A stretch of 64,000 nucleotides of DNA from an uncultured Paludibaculum sp. (GCF_963665245.1 NZ_OY762268.1:1178001-1242000); one strand, 5' to 3'; shown: positions 51,584-61,099, counted from the first letter of the stretch. The notes: generated from the letters alone by a model not told the origin. A program made the numbers and translations.

Positions 51584-51982
51584 CTACTTCTCCTTTTTCT
51601 GAGAACCCCGCTCCAGCTTCGCCGCCAGTGCCCGTAACTCCGCCGGGTCGATCACTTCCTGCTCCACCATGCCGGCCACCAGAGCCTCCGCGGAGCCGCC
51701 CCAGAACCGGTCAATAATCTGCCGGATCGCCCCCATGGCCACGTTCTGCGGCTGTTCCGCGCCGGAGTAGATATAGGTGCGCCCCTCTTCCCGGTGAGTC
51801 GCGTACCCCTTCTCCTCCAGCCGCCGCAGAATCGTGCGAGCCGTGGCGTCTTTCATCGGATGGGTGTCGTTGAGCGCCTCGCGCACCTGCTCGGCGCTGG
51901 CCGGCCCGCGAGCCCAAAGGAAATCCATGACAAGCTGCTCCAGGCCGCTAAGATTTTTTCGCGTTGTTTTACTGTTACGCAT
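51584..51982 (-). CDS. blaI: BlaI/MecI/CopY-family transcriptional repressor
   Basis: The 132-residue winged-helix protein starts at ATG 51982 (MRNSKTTRKN). Family features are LSGLEQLVMDFLWARGPASAEQV, the recognition helix in DATARTILRRLEEKGY and the wing HREEGRTYIYS. The C-terminal dimerisation part contains RQIIDRFWGGSAEALVAGMV. BlaI repressors are inactivated by proteolysis triggered by an M56 partner, which follows directly. A palindrome overlaps its promoter. An upstream in-frame start at 52171 would add 63 residues with no domain and is rejected. Confidence 0.93.
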   Translation of the reverse strand: MRNSKTTRKNLSGLEQLVMDFLWARGPASAEQVREALNDTHPMKDATARTILRRLEEKGYATHREEGRTYIYSGAEQPQNVAMGAIRQIIDRFWGGSAEALVAGMVEQEVIDPAELRALAAKLERGSQKKEK

Positions 51983-51990
51983 CGTACCGC

Positions 51991-52024
51991 TACAATTTGT
52001 AACTTTAATCGACGAGCGTGTCAA
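51991..52024 (-). promoter_or_regulatory. blaI promoter with the -10 box inside a BlaI-type operator
   Basis: On the minus strand TTGACA (52024-52019), a 17-base spacer and TACAAA (52001-51996) form a good sigma-70-type promoter. The -10 box is the left half of the palindrome TACAAATTGTA (52001-51991), close to the TACA-N-TGTA sites bound by BlaI/CopY-type repressors. It ends eight bases before the blaI ATG. The layout suggests autorepression of the blaI-M56 operon. Confidence 0.6.
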
Positions 52025-52079
52025 CAACAATCTGCGAGGGTCATCCGCACGCGTGCCGGGCCGGCGCCCCAGAGCCCGC

Positions 52080-53546
52080 TTAGCGGTCCAACCAAAAGCC
52101 AATCTCCACCTGCGTGGCAACCTCAACTGGTCTGCCGTCGAGGAGCGTGGGCCTGTATCGGGAATGTTCAACGGCTTCGATTGCGGCCGGATTGAGCATC
52201 GGATGGCCGGACGTCACCGTACGGCTTGTGACCTTTCCGTTCACATCGATCGTGACCCACAACAGAACCACTCCCTGGATGCGGGCGGCCTTCGCTTTGG
52301 GTGGATACACGGGCTCCGGACGCGAGATTAGCCTCGCATTGGCAACCATCGGTTCCAACCCAACAGTAGCCGGCTTGTTGGAGGGAAGTGCGGCGTATTG
52401 AGGCTGGGCCGGCACTTCGCTGGCCACGACCGGCGCATCGCCGCCGTCCACCGGCCGCGCCAGAAGGTCCAACTTGACCTGGATCTCACCTGGCACGGCT
52501 TTGTCGCCGATGCGCCGGGGAAAGAAGGTCCAATGCCGCACCGCATCTTCCGCCTCACCACGAAGCAGTACCGGACCCTGAATCGCCTGGACAGACTCCA
52601 CCCTGCCGCTCGCATCCACCCGGACGGCAACGACCATCGTCCCCGAAACCTCGGCATCAATGGCTTTCCGTGGAATGGTGGCAGCGGCGGTGGCTGTCAC
52701 CAGCACCGGGGTCACCTGGATGGTTTCCAACTGCGTCTGACGCTGCATCAGGGACCCGTCGCCTTTCCATTCTTCATTGGTCGGATCGAGCTGTCTCGCC
52801 CGGCTGAGAAATTGGGCACTCAACCGGCGATACTGCAGGGGAGCTTTGTACAGTTCCCTTAGCGCCGGATCGGTCGTTGGCTCCGGAAGGGACGCCATCC
52901 GCCCAGCCATCCGCCGCCCCAATTTACCCAGAAGCCGGGCGTCCGTGGAACCCTCCAGATCCGCTACGACGGAATCGCCCAAAGTCCTCCACGCTGCCGG
53001 CGAATTCTCCTCGAGTCGAGCCTCCAAAGCCTGGAAGTAAACATCCTCCAGACGATCCGCGACATCCGTGTTCTTGGGCGCCAATTGTCTGGCTCGTACG
53101 AGATAGCCGGCCGCCTCTCGCGGAGCTATTGGATAGGCCTGCGCCGCCGCACCCAGGAGGATCGGAACGCTGTCCGGGCGCTTGGCAACCTGATCACGCC
53201 AAAGCCCCGCCAGTCTCAGCAACTCGGAACTGTCCAGGTGGATGTTGTTTGAGCCCGGCAACCAGCCAGGGTACTTCTGATGAACCGGGGACTTCGGATC
53301 GTGTTCTATGAACCAACTCAACTGGGCCAGATAAGCGTCCTTCGATCCAATCGCAAAGTACCGTTCGAGCAACTGGGCCCTTGCGTCCTGGTCTTCCCCA
53401 TTGGCCGCGACACGGGCTTCCAATTCGCGGGTTTTTCTGGCGGCTGCCGCAGGATCGGGACTTAGGCTGAGGCGGCAGGCAAAGGACGATGCCAGCAGTG
53501 CGATCGTCAGACCGAGGCCGCACGAAACGAGCCAGGTGCGGGGCAT
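52080..53546 (-). CDS. Exported TPR/TonB-C protein, paralogue of the sensor output region
   Basis: The 488-residue product has an N-terminal export signal ending SSFAC, possibly a lipobox. The rest aligns with the last 450 residues of the M56 protein: ELEARVAANGEDQDARAQLL against ALEARVAANSDDLEARGQLL, LSWFIEHDPKSPVH against LSWLVEHHPESPIH, and QLDPTNEEWK against QLDPGNEEWK. Two TonB-C-like segments close it (ending RYRPTLLDGRPVEVATQV). ATG 53546 has GAAGGGG upstream. It lies 98 bp before blaI on the same strand. Its role is unknown; it could bind the same envelope component as the sensor. Confidence 0.8.
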   Translation of the reverse strand: MPRTWLVSCGLGLTIALLASSFACRLSLSPDPAAAARKTRELEARVAANGEDQDARAQLLERYFAIGSKDAYLAQLSWFIEHDPKSPVHQKYPGWLPGSNNIHLDSSELLRLAGLWRDQVAKRPDSVPILLGAAAQAYPIAPREAAGYLVRARQLAPKNTDVADRLEDVYFQALEARLEENSPAAWRTLGDSVVADLEGSTDARLLGKLGRRMAGRMASLPEPTTDPALRELYKAPLQYRRLSAQFLSRARQLDPTNEEWKGDGSLMQRQTQLETIQVTPVLVTATAAATIPRKAIDAEVSGTMVVAVRVDASGRVESVQAIQGPVLLRGEAEDAVRHWTFFPRRIGDKAVPGEIQVKLDLLARPVDGGDAPVVASEVPAQPQYAALPSNKPATVGLEPMVANARLISRPEPVYPPKAKAARIQGVVLLWVTIDVNGKVTSRTVTSGHPMLNPAAIEAVEHSRYRPTLLDGRPVEVATQVEIGFWLDR

Positions 53547-53793
53547 AGTCCCCTTCAGGATTTAGTCCATGCGGCGGATCGGCCGCCGGACACATGCAAG
53601 CCTGCATCCGCCCGACGGGCGCTACCAACGGATCCGAGGCAAACCGCCGTCGACAACTGGCGCCGCTCTACTATCGCGCCCAATACCGATACCAGCTTTA
53701 GCCCCTGCCTCACTGTCTGTCAACCAACAAATTCGCTGCTCCACCGCAACCCCGCGCTTTTCCCGCACGTACGCTATAGAGTGGGGAGAGAGG

Positions 53794-54516
53794 ATGCCTG
53801 TCGTGACACGAACACTTACGCGCCTGCTGTTTACCCTCTTCGCCGCCGCTTTCCTGCTGTGTGCGGACAAGCCCAAGCCCGGTGAACCGGTCAGCGGCTC
53901 GGGCTCTGATCAGAAGGTCTCCATCCAGGCCACTGCTTACTACGACCGCGATCAGGCGAAGAAGTTGCTCGGCATCGACCCCGGCGAGTCCATCGTCGTC
54001 GTGGAAGTCACGTTCACCCCGTCCGAGGGTGAGGACATCAATCTCAACCTCGACGACTTCCTTCTGCGCAGCGACCGCGATGGCCAGAAGTCCCGGCCGC
54101 TCGAACCAACCCAAATCGCCGGCTCGGCCGTCATGGTCGTCAAATCGCAGGGCGGCACCCAAGGCACCGGCATGTCACAGCAGCGGCGCGTGCCCTACGG
54201 CGTCCCCGGCATCCCGGGCAGTGGCGGCCCGATGGGGCAAAGCCTGCCCATGCCGAATGAGACACCCAATGCCGGCACCGCAACGGCCGACACCTCCGGC
54301 GCCGTCGCCAGCATCGAAGACCGCGATGTGAAGAAGAACCCGTTGCTGGAAACCCTCAAAGCCCGCGTCCTGCCCGACGGCGAGATCAAGAAGCCGGTGA
54401 AGGGCCTTCTCTACTTCCAGATGGAAGGGAAGCTCCGCCCCAAGGATCTCGAGCTCGTCTACCGCAAGGCGCCGCCGCGCGTTAGTGTACGGTTTGTTCC
54501 CGTCAAGAAGAAGTAA
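53794..54516 (+). CDS. Secreted protein of unknown function
   Basis: A signal peptide (AAFLLCADKP) precedes a 240-residue product. A beta-rich domain with VSIQATAYYDRDQAKKLLG and GESIVVVEVTFTP comes first, then a Gly/Pro/Gln-rich linker (residues 125-175) and a C-terminal strand region (PVKGLLYFQMEGKLRPKDLELVY). The GLLYFQMEGK part resembles a C-terminal fragment common in exported acidobacterial proteins. I recognise no named family. ATG 53794 has GGGGAGAGAGG upstream. Confidence 0.75.
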   Translation: MPVVTRTLTRLLFTLFAAAFLLCADKPKPGEPVSGSGSDQKVSIQATAYYDRDQAKKLLGIDPGESIVVVEVTFTPSEGEDINLNLDDFLLRSDRDGQKSRPLEPTQIAGSAVMVVKSQGGTQGTGMSQQRRVPYGVPGIPGSGGPMGQSLPMPNETPNAGTATADTSGAVASIEDRDVKKNPLLETLKARVLPDGEIKKPVKGLLYFQMEGKLRPKDLELVYRKAPPRVSVRFVPVKKK

Positions 54517-54534
54517 AATGGCCTCACGGCCACA

Positions 54535-55626
54535 ATGAGAATCTCCGACCTCGATACGCCCGCCATCATCATCGATCTGGACCGCATGGACCGCAACCTC
54601 ACCAAGGTCGCCGACTATGCCCGCAGCCACAATCTGCGCCTGCGCCCGCACACGAAAACCCATAAGATCCCCGCGCTCGGCCGCCGTCAGGTCGAGCTCG
54701 GCGCCGTGGGCCTCAGCGTGGCCAAGTCGACCGAGGCCGAGGTGATGCTCAAATCCGGCACCCCCGACATCCTGGTCGCTTACCCCGTCGTCGGCGAGAA
54801 GAAGCTCGCCCGGCTCACCGAGATTGCCCGTAAGGCGAACGTCACCGTCTCGCTCGATTCCATGGAAGCGGCCAAGCCGCTCAGCCGCGCCGCGTGGGCC
54901 GCTGGCGTCGAGATCGGAGTTCTGACGGAGATGGACGTCGGTCTGCACCGCGTAGGCGTCCAACCGGGAGCAGACACGCTGGCACTGGCAAGAGCCGTCA
55001 GTACCCTGCCCGGCCTGCGGTGGCGCGGTATTGCCTTCTACCCCGGCCATATCAAGGATTTCAGCGAGAAGGCGAAGCAGGATCTCGCCACACTCGGCCA
55101 GGCACTCACCAGCACCGTAGCCCTGCTCAAGGCGAACGGACTCGCACCCGAAGTCGTCAGCGGCGGCTCCACGCCCCTGCTCTGGGTGTCGCACACCATC
55201 CCCGAGATGAACGAGATCCGGCCCGGCACCTACATCTTCAACGACCGCAATACGATCCTCTCCGGAGCGTGCTCGCGCGACGAATGCGCCGCCACCATCC
55301 TCACCACCGTGGTCTCCGTGGCGCCCTGGCGCTTCATCATCGACGGCGGCTCGAAGACGTTTTCCTCCGACCGGCTCTCCGGAGCCAGCGACGTGACCTT
55401 CGGCGAAATCCTCGAGGCCCCCGGAGCCCGCTTCCACAAAATGAACGAGGAGCACGGCTTTGTCGAACTGGCCGGCGACAGCGCGCACCTGTCGGTAGGC
55501 GATCGTGTGCACGTGCTCCCCAATCACATCTGCGTGGCCATGAATCTCCACGAACAGGTCTACGGCGTTCGCGGCGACGAAGTCGTCGAGACCTGGGTCG
55601 TGGAAGGCCGAGGCAAGCTGCAGTAG
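54535..55626 (+). CDS. D-threonine aldolase/D-serine dehydratase-like PLP enzyme
   Basis: The 363-residue fold-type III PLP enzyme begins DLDTPAIIIDLDRMDRNL, with the PLP Lys in RPHTKTHK. The C-terminal metal site is in LPNHICVAMNLHEQVYG (His and Cys), as in the DSD1/D-threonine aldolase group. It acts on D-3-hydroxy amino acids, producing glycine plus aldehyde or 2-oxo acid plus ammonia; which of the two cannot be told. It starts 18 bp after the previous gene, with a GGCC-tcac-GGCC hairpin in between. Confidence 0.9.
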   Translation: MRISDLDTPAIIIDLDRMDRNLTKVADYARSHNLRLRPHTKTHKIPALGRRQVELGAVGLSVAKSTEAEVMLKSGTPDILVAYPVVGEKKLARLTEIARKANVTVSLDSMEAAKPLSRAAWAAGVEIGVLTEMDVGLHRVGVQPGADTLALARAVSTLPGLRWRGIAFYPGHIKDFSEKAKQDLATLGQALTSTVALLKANGLAPEVVSGGSTPLLWVSHTIPEMNEIRPGTYIFNDRNTILSGACSRDECAATILTTVVSVAPWRFIIDGGSKTFSSDRLSGASDVTFGEILEAPGARFHKMNEEHGFVELAGDSAHLSVGDRVHVLPNHICVAMNLHEQVYGVRGDEVVETWVVEGRGKLQ

Positions 55627-55627
55627 C

Positions 55628-56074
55628 TCAGTTCGCCAGCAGGGCTTCGATCTGGTCCTTGTCAGGCGCGCCGATCGCCTGCTTCTGATGGGCCCGGTCC
55701 ACGCCGCTGGGGCCAGCCGTCAACATCAGGCTGGTCTTGGCCTCGCCATACTTGCCTTCGAACGACAGCACCCACTTGCCCTCGGCAGGCCACTGGCGAG
55801 TGACCATGTACATGCCTGGCGTGGACGTTGGTTCCAACTTCAGCGTCACAACCCGGCGCTGGCCATTCACGACGCCAATGGCCGTTCCGGTTACGGTCGC
55901 GGTCTCCGGTTGGTGGCAGCCCACCGCCTTGACGGTAACCACTGCCTGCTTGCTCTTCGCATCGGGGCTCGCTTCGGGATTACCCGAGATCAGCCAGAAG
56001 CCGCCGGCCTGCACTTGAACGGTCAATGCGAGCACGGCCAGGGCCGTGCGGAACAGTGTCATTGTCTTCAGCAT
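55628..56074 (-). CDS. Small secreted protein of unknown function
   Basis: The 148-residue product has a signal peptide (cleavage near TVQVQAG). The mature part has one Cys (VGCHQPE) and strands such as ATVTGTAIGVVNGQRRVVTLKL and GKWVLSFEGKYG, like an Ig/FixH-type fold that could bind metal or act as an envelope accessory protein. ATG 56074 has CTGGAGGG upstream. It lies near the next small secreted gene on the same strand (133 bp apart). Confidence 0.7.
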   Translation of the reverse strand: MLKTMTLFRTALAVLALTVQVQAGGFWLISGNPEASPDAKSKQAVVTVKAVGCHQPETATVTGTAIGVVNGQRRVVTLKLEPTSTPGMYMVTRQWPAEGKWVLSFEGKYGEAKTSLMLTAGPSGVDRAHQKQAIGAPDKDQIEALLAN

Positions 56075-56207
56075 CGAAATGCCCTCCAGAACTTGGATTC
56101 TGTGGGTAAGACGCCGCCGTTCCGCCAGGTGTGAACCGGACAATAAAAAACGGGAAGCACCTCCATTGAGGCACTCCCCGTTCTTTGTAAACTTCTGTCG
56201 GATCAGA

Positions 56208-56510
56208 CTATTTCGCGGCCGCGATGCTTTCAATCGTGAGGGCGTCGTCTTTCACATCGCCCGACACCGTCACCTTTTGGCCGTACAGTTCAGCCGGCAC
56301 CTTGTCGGCGTTGGCGATCGCAACTACTTTGCCGTCGCTCACCAGCACGGGCTTGGCGCCACGGCTGATGCAGCTCTTCACGCACGCAACACTACCGGCG
56401 GAAGCATCGGCGTGCTTTGCTCCGCATTTCGTCTCGGAAATGTAGCCGGTCAACTCGCCGGCGAATGCGCACATCGAGGTGACTGCAAGAATCAAACCCA
56501 GTTTCTTCAT
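56208..56510 (-). CDS. Small cysteine-containing secreted protein
   Basis: The 100-residue protein has a signal peptide (CAFAGE) and begins ELTGYISETKCGAKHA, a pattern found in many small exported acidobacterial proteins. Conserved Cys residues are in KCGAKH, VACVKSC and the C-terminal half is beta-rich (KVTVSGDVKDDALTIESI), suggesting an OB-like fold. Its function is unknown. ATG 56510 has a strong SD (AGGAGGG). The frame is open further upstream into gltA, which is not coding. Confidence 0.8.
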   Translation of the reverse strand: MKKLGLILAVTSMCAFAGELTGYISETKCGAKHADASAGSVACVKSCISRGAKPVLVSDGKVVAIANADKVPAELYGQKVTVSGDVKDDALTIESIAAAK

Positions 56511-56590
56511 GTTAAACGCCCTCCTGGCGAAATCTTCACATAAGAGTACCCAAGATGGCGTCAAGACACAAGGGGGGGCCGCCAGCCGTC

Positions 56591-57901
56591 CTAGTCGGCG
56601 CCCACACCGGTGACATGACGTTCGGACATCGGTACGATGTGCCGTTCGCCATGGCCCGTATAGATCTGCCGCGGCCGGGCGATCTTCTGCTCCGGATCGA
56701 GAAGCATCTCCTGCCACTGTGCCAGCCAGCCCACCACGCGCGGGATGGCGAACAGCACCGTGAACAGGTCTGGCCGGAAGCCCATGGCTTCGTAGATGAT
56801 GCCGGAGTAGAAGTCCACGTTCGGGTACAGTTTGCGCGTCACGAAGTAGTCGTCTTCCAGCGCAATCCGTTCGAGTTCCAAGGCAATCTCGATCTTCTTG
56901 TTGTAGCCGGTGACGGTGAACACCTGGTCGGCCGCCCATTTGATGATGCGGGCCCGGGGATCGTAGTTCTTGTAGACGCGGTGACCGAAGCCCATCAGCT
57001 TGCCGCCACCCTCTTTCACCTGATGGATGAAGCCGGCCACACGGTCCTTCGACCCGATCTGATCCAGCATCTTGAGGACTTCTTCATTGGCGCCGCCGTG
57101 CAGCGGGCCATAGAGTGCCGCAGCCGCGGCCGAGCAACCAACGTAAGGGTCGCCTTGCGCGCTGCCCACACCCCGCATCGTGTTGGTGGAGCAGTTCTGT
57201 TCGTGATCGGCGTGCAGAATGAAGAGGATATCGAGCGCCCGGCTCAGGATGGGATTGGCCAGATACTTGGGCTCGAACATCTTCCACATCATGTTCATGA
57301 AGTTTTCAGTGAAGTTCAGATCGTTGTCCGGGTAGACATACGGCAGCCCGAAATGGTGGCGGTAACAGTAGGCGCAGATCGTCGGCATCTTGGCAATCAG
57401 TCGGGCGATCTGCAGTTTGCGGTTGTCGGCGTCAAAGACGTTCTTGGCTTCCGGATAGACCGTCGAGAGCGCCGCCAGGGTGGAGATGAGCATGCCCATG
57501 GGGTGGGCGTCATATCGATACCCCTCCAGGAACTTTTTCGTCGTCTCGTGCAGCATCGTGTGCCGCTTGATGAGAGCCGTCCAGTCGGCAAGCTCCTCCG
57601 TGTTGGGCAGTTCGCCGTTCAGCAGGAGCCAGGCGACCTCCAGAAAGCTGCAGCTTTCCGCAAGTTCCTCAATCGGGTATCCGCGATAGCGGAGGATGCC
57701 TCGGTCGCCGTCAATATAGGTAATGGCGCTTCGGCAGGATGACGTGTTCAAAAAGGCAGGGTCGTAGGTCATCAGCCCGAAGTCGTCGGGCGTGGCTTTG
57801 ATCTTCCTCAGATCGGTCGCCCGGATCGTCCCATCGACGATCGGGACTTCATACTGCGTACCAGTTCGTTGATCCGTAATGCTCAGTCGGTTCTGATCCA
57901 T
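56591..57901 (-). CDS. gltA: Citrate synthase
   Basis: The 436-residue protein matches type II (hexameric) citrate synthases, with N-terminal small beta region, catalytic His in HADHEQNCSTNTMR, His in GFGHRVYKNYDPRA and Asp in PNVDFYSG. It condenses acetyl-CoA with oxaloacetate. It may be inhibited by NADH, as in many type II enzymes. ATG 57901 has GGGGAG upstream. The 164-bp region upstream to the next gene shows nothing else identifiable. Confidence 0.97.
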   Translation of the reverse strand: MDQNRLSITDQRTGTQYEVPIVDGTIRATDLRKIKATPDDFGLMTYDPAFLNTSSCRSAITYIDGDRGILRYRGYPIEELAESCSFLEVAWLLLNGELPNTEELADWTALIKRHTMLHETTKKFLEGYRYDAHPMGMLISTLAALSTVYPEAKNVFDADNRKLQIARLIAKMPTICAYCYRHHFGLPYVYPDNDLNFTENFMNMMWKMFEPKYLANPILSRALDILFILHADHEQNCSTNTMRGVGSAQGDPYVGCSAAAAALYGPLHGGANEEVLKMLDQIGSKDRVAGFIHQVKEGGGKLMGFGHRVYKNYDPRARIIKWAADQVFTVTGYNKKIEIALELERIALEDDYFVTRKLYPNVDFYSGIIYEAMGFRPDLFTVLFAIPRVVGWLAQWQEMLLDPEQKIARPRQIYTGHGERHIVPMSERHVTGVGAD

Positions 57902-58065
57902 GGTTCTCCCCTTCGTCGGCAGAGACGCCGCGCAAGGATCTTCCTCGGACGTCAGCGCATCCGCGAATTCAGTCTACGGGTATATTGAAACCCGTTTGTC
58001 TTCATTTGTCTAGGAGAATGATGCAGGAATCCACTACGGGTGACACACCGATAGTGTTGGGAATC

Positions 58066-59424
58066 TCAGCAGGCGGAAAAGAGGTTACCGCGCCCCAGGA
58101 GCCACTGCGGATCGAGCCGGCGCTTCACCGCTTTCATGTTCTCGATCTGTTCCGGGGTGAACATCAGGGGCAAAAGGTGCAGTTTCCGCTTCCCGAGACC
58201 GTGCTCGGCGCTCACGGTACCGCCCAGCGACACGGAATGGGCAGCGGCGGCGGTCATCCACGCCTTGCCGTTCTCAAAGTCGGCCTGGGACTCCGACAGG
58301 ATGTTCACATGAACATGGGCGTCGCCGATGTGACCATAGATCGTGTACTTGCCAGGAAAGTCTCGATTCAGAGTCTCCTGGTAGTAGCGCAGCATGTCGG
58401 CGTTTTGGTCCAGTGGGACGGCGAAATCGGAACTGAGCTTCTGGAAGCCGTTCATTCGGACTTTGGCGTTCACCAACTCCGGCAGGGTGTGGCGGTAGAC
58501 CCGGAAGCGCTCGCGGTCCTTCGCCGTCTCGCCAAACCATGAATCTTCCAGCGCGCCCGCCTTCTCCATTCGTTCGACCCACTCATCCACGGGATCGCCC
58601 GAAAGTCCATCGAGTTCCTGCTCGATCATGAGACATGCCTTGGCCTGCCGGGGGATCTCGCCGCCATACGACGTGCGTAGGAACGTGAGCGAAGGCTCGT
58701 CCATGTACTCCAGCATCCGGAGTTGCGGCGTGCCGCGCCACTCATCGACGGCCGCCAGGGTGGCCGCATCCTCCTCGAAGAAGACGACGCCGGACAGGAT
58801 CTCCTTGGGCTGCGCCAGCAGCGTCACTTCCGCCTCCAGCACGACGCCCAGCGTCCCCTCGCTGCCGCAAATCAGGTCGATCCATTCCGCCTCGGGCGGC
58901 AGGAAGTACCCGGCTGTGTTCTTGGTGGTCTTCGGGGCCGGAAGCGGCGTGTAGGGGAAGTCCACCTTGTCGCCGCGCCGGAAGGTCCGGACACTGCCGT
59001 CCATGAAAGCAACGGTCAGCGCCCGCAGATGACGCCGCGTGGAGCCATAGCGGAAGCTGCGCGAACCGGAGGCGTTGGTGGCGATGGTTCCGCCGACAGA
59101 CGCGGTCCACTCCGTGGGATCGGGCGCATAGAACTGCCCCTTGGCGACTGCGGCGGACTGCAAGTCCTTCAGCAGGGCGCCTGCTCCGGCGATGGCCGCC
59201 CCGGAGCCGGCCTCCACCTTGCGGAACGCATCCAGCGACAACTCCCAACCGCCCTGCGGGCAGCGGCCGCCGGTGATGCCGGTGCCGGCCCCGGAAACGG
59301 TGACCGGGATGCCGGCTTCGGAGGCCTCGCGCAAAAACCCGGCCGCCTCTTCGAAGGTGGCCGGGGTCACTACTCGGTCGGCTTCCCCCTGGAAACCGGA
59401 TGCGTCGTCGATCAGGATGCTCAC
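58066..59424 (-). CDS. FAD-linked oxidase, GlcD/D-lactate dehydrogenase type
   Basis: The 452-residue protein has the FAD-binding PCMH domain (VTVSGAGTGITGG, ASVGGTIATNASGSRSFRYG, CGSEGTLGVV) and a C-terminal oxidase domain with GHIGDAHVHVN and GTVSAEHGLGKRK, whose His residues bind the metal and hydroxy acid. It oxidises a 2-hydroxy acid such as D-lactate or glycolate. No GlcE or GlcF partner lies nearby. It starts four bases after the rnj stop, so both are likely cotranscribed. Confidence 0.9.
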   Translation of the reverse strand: MSILIDDASGFQGEADRVVTPATFEEAAGFLREASEAGIPVTVSGAGTGITGGRCPQGGWELSLDAFRKVEAGSGAAIAGAGALLKDLQSAAVAKGQFYAPDPTEWTASVGGTIATNASGSRSFRYGSTRRHLRALTVAFMDGSVRTFRRGDKVDFPYTPLPAPKTTKNTAGYFLPPEAEWIDLICGSEGTLGVVLEAEVTLLAQPKEILSGVVFFEEDAATLAAVDEWRGTPQLRMLEYMDEPSLTFLRTSYGGEIPRQAKACLMIEQELDGLSGDPVDEWVERMEKAGALEDSWFGETAKDRERFRVYRHTLPELVNAKVRMNGFQKLSSDFAVPLDQNADMLRYYQETLNRDFPGKYTIYGHIGDAHVHVNILSESQADFENGKAWMTAAAAHSVSLGGTVSAEHGLGKRKLHLLPLMFTPEQIENMKAVKRRLDPQWLLGRGNLFSAC

Positions 59425-59428
59425 TCGG

Positions 59429-61099
59429 TCAGACCTCGAGGATGACGGGCATGATTAAGGGACGGCGTTGCGTCTGCTTGTTGAGGAACCGCTTCAGGTC
59501 GGCGCGGATCTTCTCCTGCATTACGCCCCAATCGGTTCGCTCTTCGTTCGAGGAGGTCTCCAGGGTCCGCAGAACCACCTGGCGCGCGGAAGCCATCAGC
59601 TCGGAGCGCTCCTCCATGGAGACGAAACCGCGGGATACGATCTCCGGCAGGCCTTCCGACTTCCCGGTGTGTTTGTCTATCGCGATGATGGGGATTACGA
59701 AACCGTCTTCCGAAAGATGCCGGCGGTCGCGGATGACCATATCCTCAACAACCTCGTCGATGGAGCCGGAGTCGATGCAGATGCGGCCGACGGTGACCTT
59801 CTCACCCTTGCGCGCACCGTGACGGTCGATCTCCAGGGTCTGGCCGGTTTCGAGGATGAAGGTGTCTTCCAACCCGTACGAGCGCAGGTGCGAAGCGAGG
59901 GCTGCGTGCTTGGACATCTGCCAGTATTCGCCATGAATGGGAACAAAATACCGGGGCCGGATCAAGTTCAACAATAACTTGAGCTCTTCCTGGGAACCAT
60001 GTCCAGAGACGTGGATTGGCGGATTCATGGTGCCGGCCACCACCTCGGCGCCGCGGCGCGCGATGTGGTTCATCATGCGGCCGATGGCCTTCTCGTTGCC
60101 GGGGATGATGCGGGCGCTATGGACGACGACGTCGCCGCGCTCCAGGGTGAGGCTCTTGTGGTTGTCGACAGCCACGCGGCTCATGGCGGACATCGGCTCG
60201 CCCTGAGTGCCGCTAACAACACAGACGACCTTGTGTGGCGCCACGGACATGATGTCCTGCGGGCGCAGCAGCAGGTTGTCGGGGATGGTGAGCAGGCCCA
60301 GGTTGTGCGCGATCTCGGTGGCCGACAGCATGCTGCGGCCGATGAAGGCAACCTTCCGGCCAACGGTGGCCGCGAGGTCGAGAATCTGCTGTAAACGATG
60401 GATAGAGCTGGAGAAACAGGAGACGACGACACGGCGTTCGGCGCGATTGAAGATCTCTTCAAAGCGGGGCTGGACCGCACGCTCGGAGGGGGTGTAGCCG
60501 GGCCGGTCGACGTTGGTGGAGTCGGAGAGCAGCAGGAGCACGCCGCGTTTGCCATACTCCGCCAGGGTGTGCAGGTCGAAGAGGACGTTGTCGGTGGGGG
60601 TGGGGTCCACCTTGAAGTCGCCGGTGTGGATGATCACGCCCAGGGGCGTGGTAATGGCTAGGGCGACGCAACTGACGATGGAGTGGGTGACGTGGACGAA
60701 CTCCACGTGGAAGGGGCCCAAGTCGATCTTCTGGCCGGGCTTGACGCGGTGCAGGTCGGCTTCGTCGAGCATCTCGTGCTCTTCCAGCCGACGCTCCACC
60801 AAGGCCAGGGTGAAGGCTGTTCCGTAGATGGGGATGTTGAGCTGGGAGAGCAGAAACGGGATTCCACCAATGTGGTCCTCGTGCCCGTGCGTGAGCACAA
60901 GAGCTCTAACAAACTGCTTGTTTTCTTCGAGGTATGCGAAGTCAGGAGTGACAATGTCGACACCGAGAAGCTCGGCGTCGGGGAACATCATGCCCGCGTC
61001 CACGACGATGATGTCGTCGCCGTAGCGGATGGCCATGCAGTTCATACCGAACTCGCCGAGGCCGCCCAGCGGGATTACTTTTAGTTTTTGGTCGGACAT
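59429..61099 (-). CDS. rnj: Ribonuclease J
   Basis: The 556-residue beta-CASP metallo-beta-lactamase protein begins KVIPLGGLGEFGMNC, with the metal motif THGHEDHIGG and the CASP-domain part SGHGSQEELKLLL. The C-terminal domain is standard. RNase J combines 5'-3' exonuclease and endonuclease activity in mRNA decay and rRNA processing. ATG 61099 has no good SD; TTGGCC-16-TATGTT is a possible promoter just upstream. A hairpin with U-tract lies about 100 bp before the start. Confidence 0.96.
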   Translation of the reverse strand: MSDQKLKVIPLGGLGEFGMNCMAIRYGDDIIVVDAGMMFPDAELLGVDIVTPDFAYLEENKQFVRALVLTHGHEDHIGGIPFLLSQLNIPIYGTAFTLALVERRLEEHEMLDEADLHRVKPGQKIDLGPFHVEFVHVTHSIVSCVALAITTPLGVIIHTGDFKVDPTPTDNVLFDLHTLAEYGKRGVLLLLSDSTNVDRPGYTPSERAVQPRFEEIFNRAERRVVVSCFSSSIHRLQQILDLAATVGRKVAFIGRSMLSATEIAHNLGLLTIPDNLLLRPQDIMSVAPHKVVCVVSGTQGEPMSAMSRVAVDNHKSLTLERGDVVVHSARIIPGNEKAIGRMMNHIARRGAEVVAGTMNPPIHVSGHGSQEELKLLLNLIRPRYFVPIHGEYWQMSKHAALASHLRSYGLEDTFILETGQTLEIDRHGARKGEKVTVGRICIDSGSIDEVVEDMVIRDRRHLSEDGFVIPIIAIDKHTGKSEGLPEIVSRGFVSMEERSELMASARQVVLRTLETSSNEERTDWGVMQEKIRADLKRFLNKQTQRRPLIMPVILEV

